From NCBI GenBank assembly GCA_946902875.1, contig OX336344.1, forward strand, positions 22,589,791 to 22,653,790: a stretch of DNA of 64,000 bases, given 5' to 3'. Within the stretch, counting starts at the first letter, position 1. Each line of letters opens with the position of its first letter. The stretch comes from Nematopogon swammerdamellus. Lineage: Eukaryota; Arthropoda; Insecta; Lepidoptera; Adelidae. Positions 62,506 to 64,000 of this stretch are shown in pieces. The notes beneath the pieces were generated by a model. That model was not told the origin of the DNA and searched no databases. It worked only from the letters and a program-made list of their open reading frames with translations. Made by a program: the position numbers and the translations under genes.

Positions 62506-62762
62506 GATAACGTCTTATAAATTGATGAAACACCGGCTGCACGCACGAAAGCGTGTCACGTTGATATTCAAAGTTACCATGGAAACGTCCTCGGCCCAAG
62601 TGGCAGTGTTGCCAAACGTACGGTAATTGCCGTATCGTACGGTAATCGAGGCTAGAAGAAAAGAAATCGACAAATGTACGGCGTACGGCAGTGATAGGGG
62701 TGCCGTACGAAGAAATACCGTAATTCTTATAGCTGTGTTTCTTTATGACGTTATCACGTAAA
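62500..62762. mobile_element. Probable MITE with ACGTGATAACGTC inverted ends
   Basis: ACGTGATAACGTC at about 62501 and GACGTTATCACGT at about 62759 are inverted. The interior has several GTACGGTAAT / CCGTACG motifs (62618-62720). Its left end overlaps the place where the mariner right terminus should be, suggesting it inserted there. No clear target duplication. Confidence 0.5.
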
Positions 62763-62829
62763 ACTATCGTCCGTAAACCGACTTTACAGACAACCAATTT
62801 TTTTTTACAGCCCTCGTATGTTTTAAAGT

Positions 62830-63173
62830 GCCCTTTTTAAACCCCCTAAAAACCGCAATTTTAAGCGGTTTTTTTGGGATTTTCTCAAAATCTCTCAAAC
62901 TTTTTTCACCATATTGTATTCCTCGTCGATACGCGTCATTTGGCACCCTAAATATTCACGTAGCCTTAAAACTGACCCAGGCCGAATTCGCACTCTCGCT
63001 GGAAATCGGGGACTATACTGAAGCGATCGAAAAAACATTTTCAATGTCAAAATGCAGCCTTGCGAGGCTGCCTCAGTCAGACTTAGCTATTGGTGCACCG
63101 CGCCGACTGAATTCGAACCTCGCACCTCTCACAACATAAGCCGACACGCCCAGACCACTAGGTCACCCGCCAC
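62830..63173 (-). mobile_element. tRNA-derived SINE, second family
   Basis: On the minus strand the head reads GGCGGGTGACCTAGTGGTCT (box A-like, 63152-63171), followed about 30 bp later by AGGTTCGAATTC (box B, 63109-63120), the spacing of a true tRNA. The body contains a GCAGCCTCGCAAGGCTGC hairpin (63055-63072). The 3' limit is uncertain. Not related to family A. It is not a functional tRNA gene because an acceptor stem cannot be formed. Confidence 0.55.
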
Positions 63174-64000
63174 TTAACATCTACTAGAGCGACTTAATTG
63201 CATGAAAATAAATTATCCATTCAACTCGAAGAACTTGTATGGGGAAGAAATGCGACTTCTTGTCCAAGTTTTAACTTAATACATTTCCAAGCGTGACTTG
63301 TTGAAGTATAGGGTGTCCCAAAGTGATTAACTCGCCGCCTACAGGGTGGCGGCAAAAGCTGAGATAATTAAATTAATTGTTCCAACGTCGAGCGTTGCGC
63401 TTTTTATAACGAAGTTAGCGCGGAGTAGATTGCAAGCTACTTGAGCAATCAGGCTAATCGATATACATATAGCCTGGTTATTTATAGAAAGGGATTGAAT
63501 ATGGCGGCATTTTAAATCAAATCAAATCAAATATCTTTATTGCACTCAGATATTGTACAACAGGCAAATACTTAACTCTAAATATAGGGTTCTCTTACAG
63601 TACTCCTTATTATTTACAGAGTGGTTATGGAGTGGCAGGAAGAAAGAGACATGAAACTAGTGCTTAAATCTAATTACAAAAAAAAAAACATATATAGGGT
63701 GTCCCAAAACTCAACGTCAAGCGGGAACCAGGGAGCAGGCCAGCCCATGACAGCAGTAGATAGCAGTTGGATTTTTCTATTTGCAAATTTTTAGTTAATA
63801 AAAGTAAAATTTAAAATAAAAAAACACCCAATCCTAAAGTCAAAATTAATTAACATTTACTTACTTAAAGGAGTCGGGGACCGCTAAGTAAACAAAATAT
63901 ACAAACTCAGAACTGCGCGGGAATTACACTTTTTAAGATAAAAATTTTTTTTATTATTTTAATTCTTGATTGCTTCATTACAAACATAGCTAAGAGCCAT
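63174..64000. other. Mixed repeat scraps, no gene
   Basis: 63309 and 63698 both start TAGGGTGTCCCAAA, suggesting the termini of one transposon family. 63515-63680 has (TCAAA)n then TATCTTTATTGCACTC, the reversed 3' end of a LINE. 63855-63930 is family F (GGAGTCGGGGACCGCTAAGT). No coding sequence recognised. Confidence 0.4.

Noticed and set aside
62318..62797. 159-codon minus-strand frame
   Set aside because: Overlaps antisense mariner remains and a probable MITE; no domain recognised.

Overview
The window looks like intergenic or deep intronic DNA from a moth or butterfly (Lepidoptera). It is AT-rich and eukaryotic in style, with no operons or bacterial gene signals. It is dominated by interspersed repeats of types common in Lepidoptera: Helitron-like ends in CTAG, elements bounded by GGGTTCCGTA and CGACTCGCACTTGGCCGG with GTCT microsatellites, and RTE-like and CR1/Jockey-like LINE fragments. 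I found no convincing host protein-coding gene. The organism assignment is an inference from this repeat content.

Layout. 1-7.6 kb: a decayed RTE-like LINE split by a 2.48-kb terminal-inverted-repeat element, an AG microsatellite, LINE tails, and a CpG-richer stretch (6.1-6.65 kb) that could be a host promoter and first exon. 7.7-14.2 kb: Helitron-like elements, one carrying a GGGAGA microsatellite and a roughly 1-kb minisatellite, a SINE, and a near-perfect 150-bp-arm palindrome. 14.2-19.8 kb: a near-complete two-ORF LINE on the minus strand (PHD-finger ORF1; endonuclease/reverse transcriptase ORF2 with one frameshift), with an unexpected 226-codon ORF tiling the gap between ORF1 and ORF2. 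20-38.7 kb: a mosaic of repeats including two hAT-type elements with exact 8-bp target duplications. 38.7-44.4 kb: an intact Gypsy-type LTR retrotransposon with identical 411-bp LTRs, an AGTA target duplication and one uninterrupted 1443-codon gag-pol. 44.4-64 kb: more SINEs, RTE tails, Helitron-like and GGGTTCCGTA repeats, a 21/22-bp minisatellite with a 64-bp higher-order period, a Harbinger-type and a Tc1-type MITE, a deleted mariner, and a second tRNA-type SINE.

How the parts relate. The Gypsy element and the minus-strand LINE are the only near-intact autonomous elements. The most abundant short repeat, with about 18 copies or fragments, is a SINE of about 370-390 bp. Its head has a tRNA-like box A and box B with a segment closely resembling the 5S rRNA internal promoter between them. 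Several nested insertions give relative ages: the TIR element lies inside the RTE LINE, a hAT lies inside a GGGTTCCGTA repeat, and a Tc1-type MITE lies inside a Helitron-like copy.
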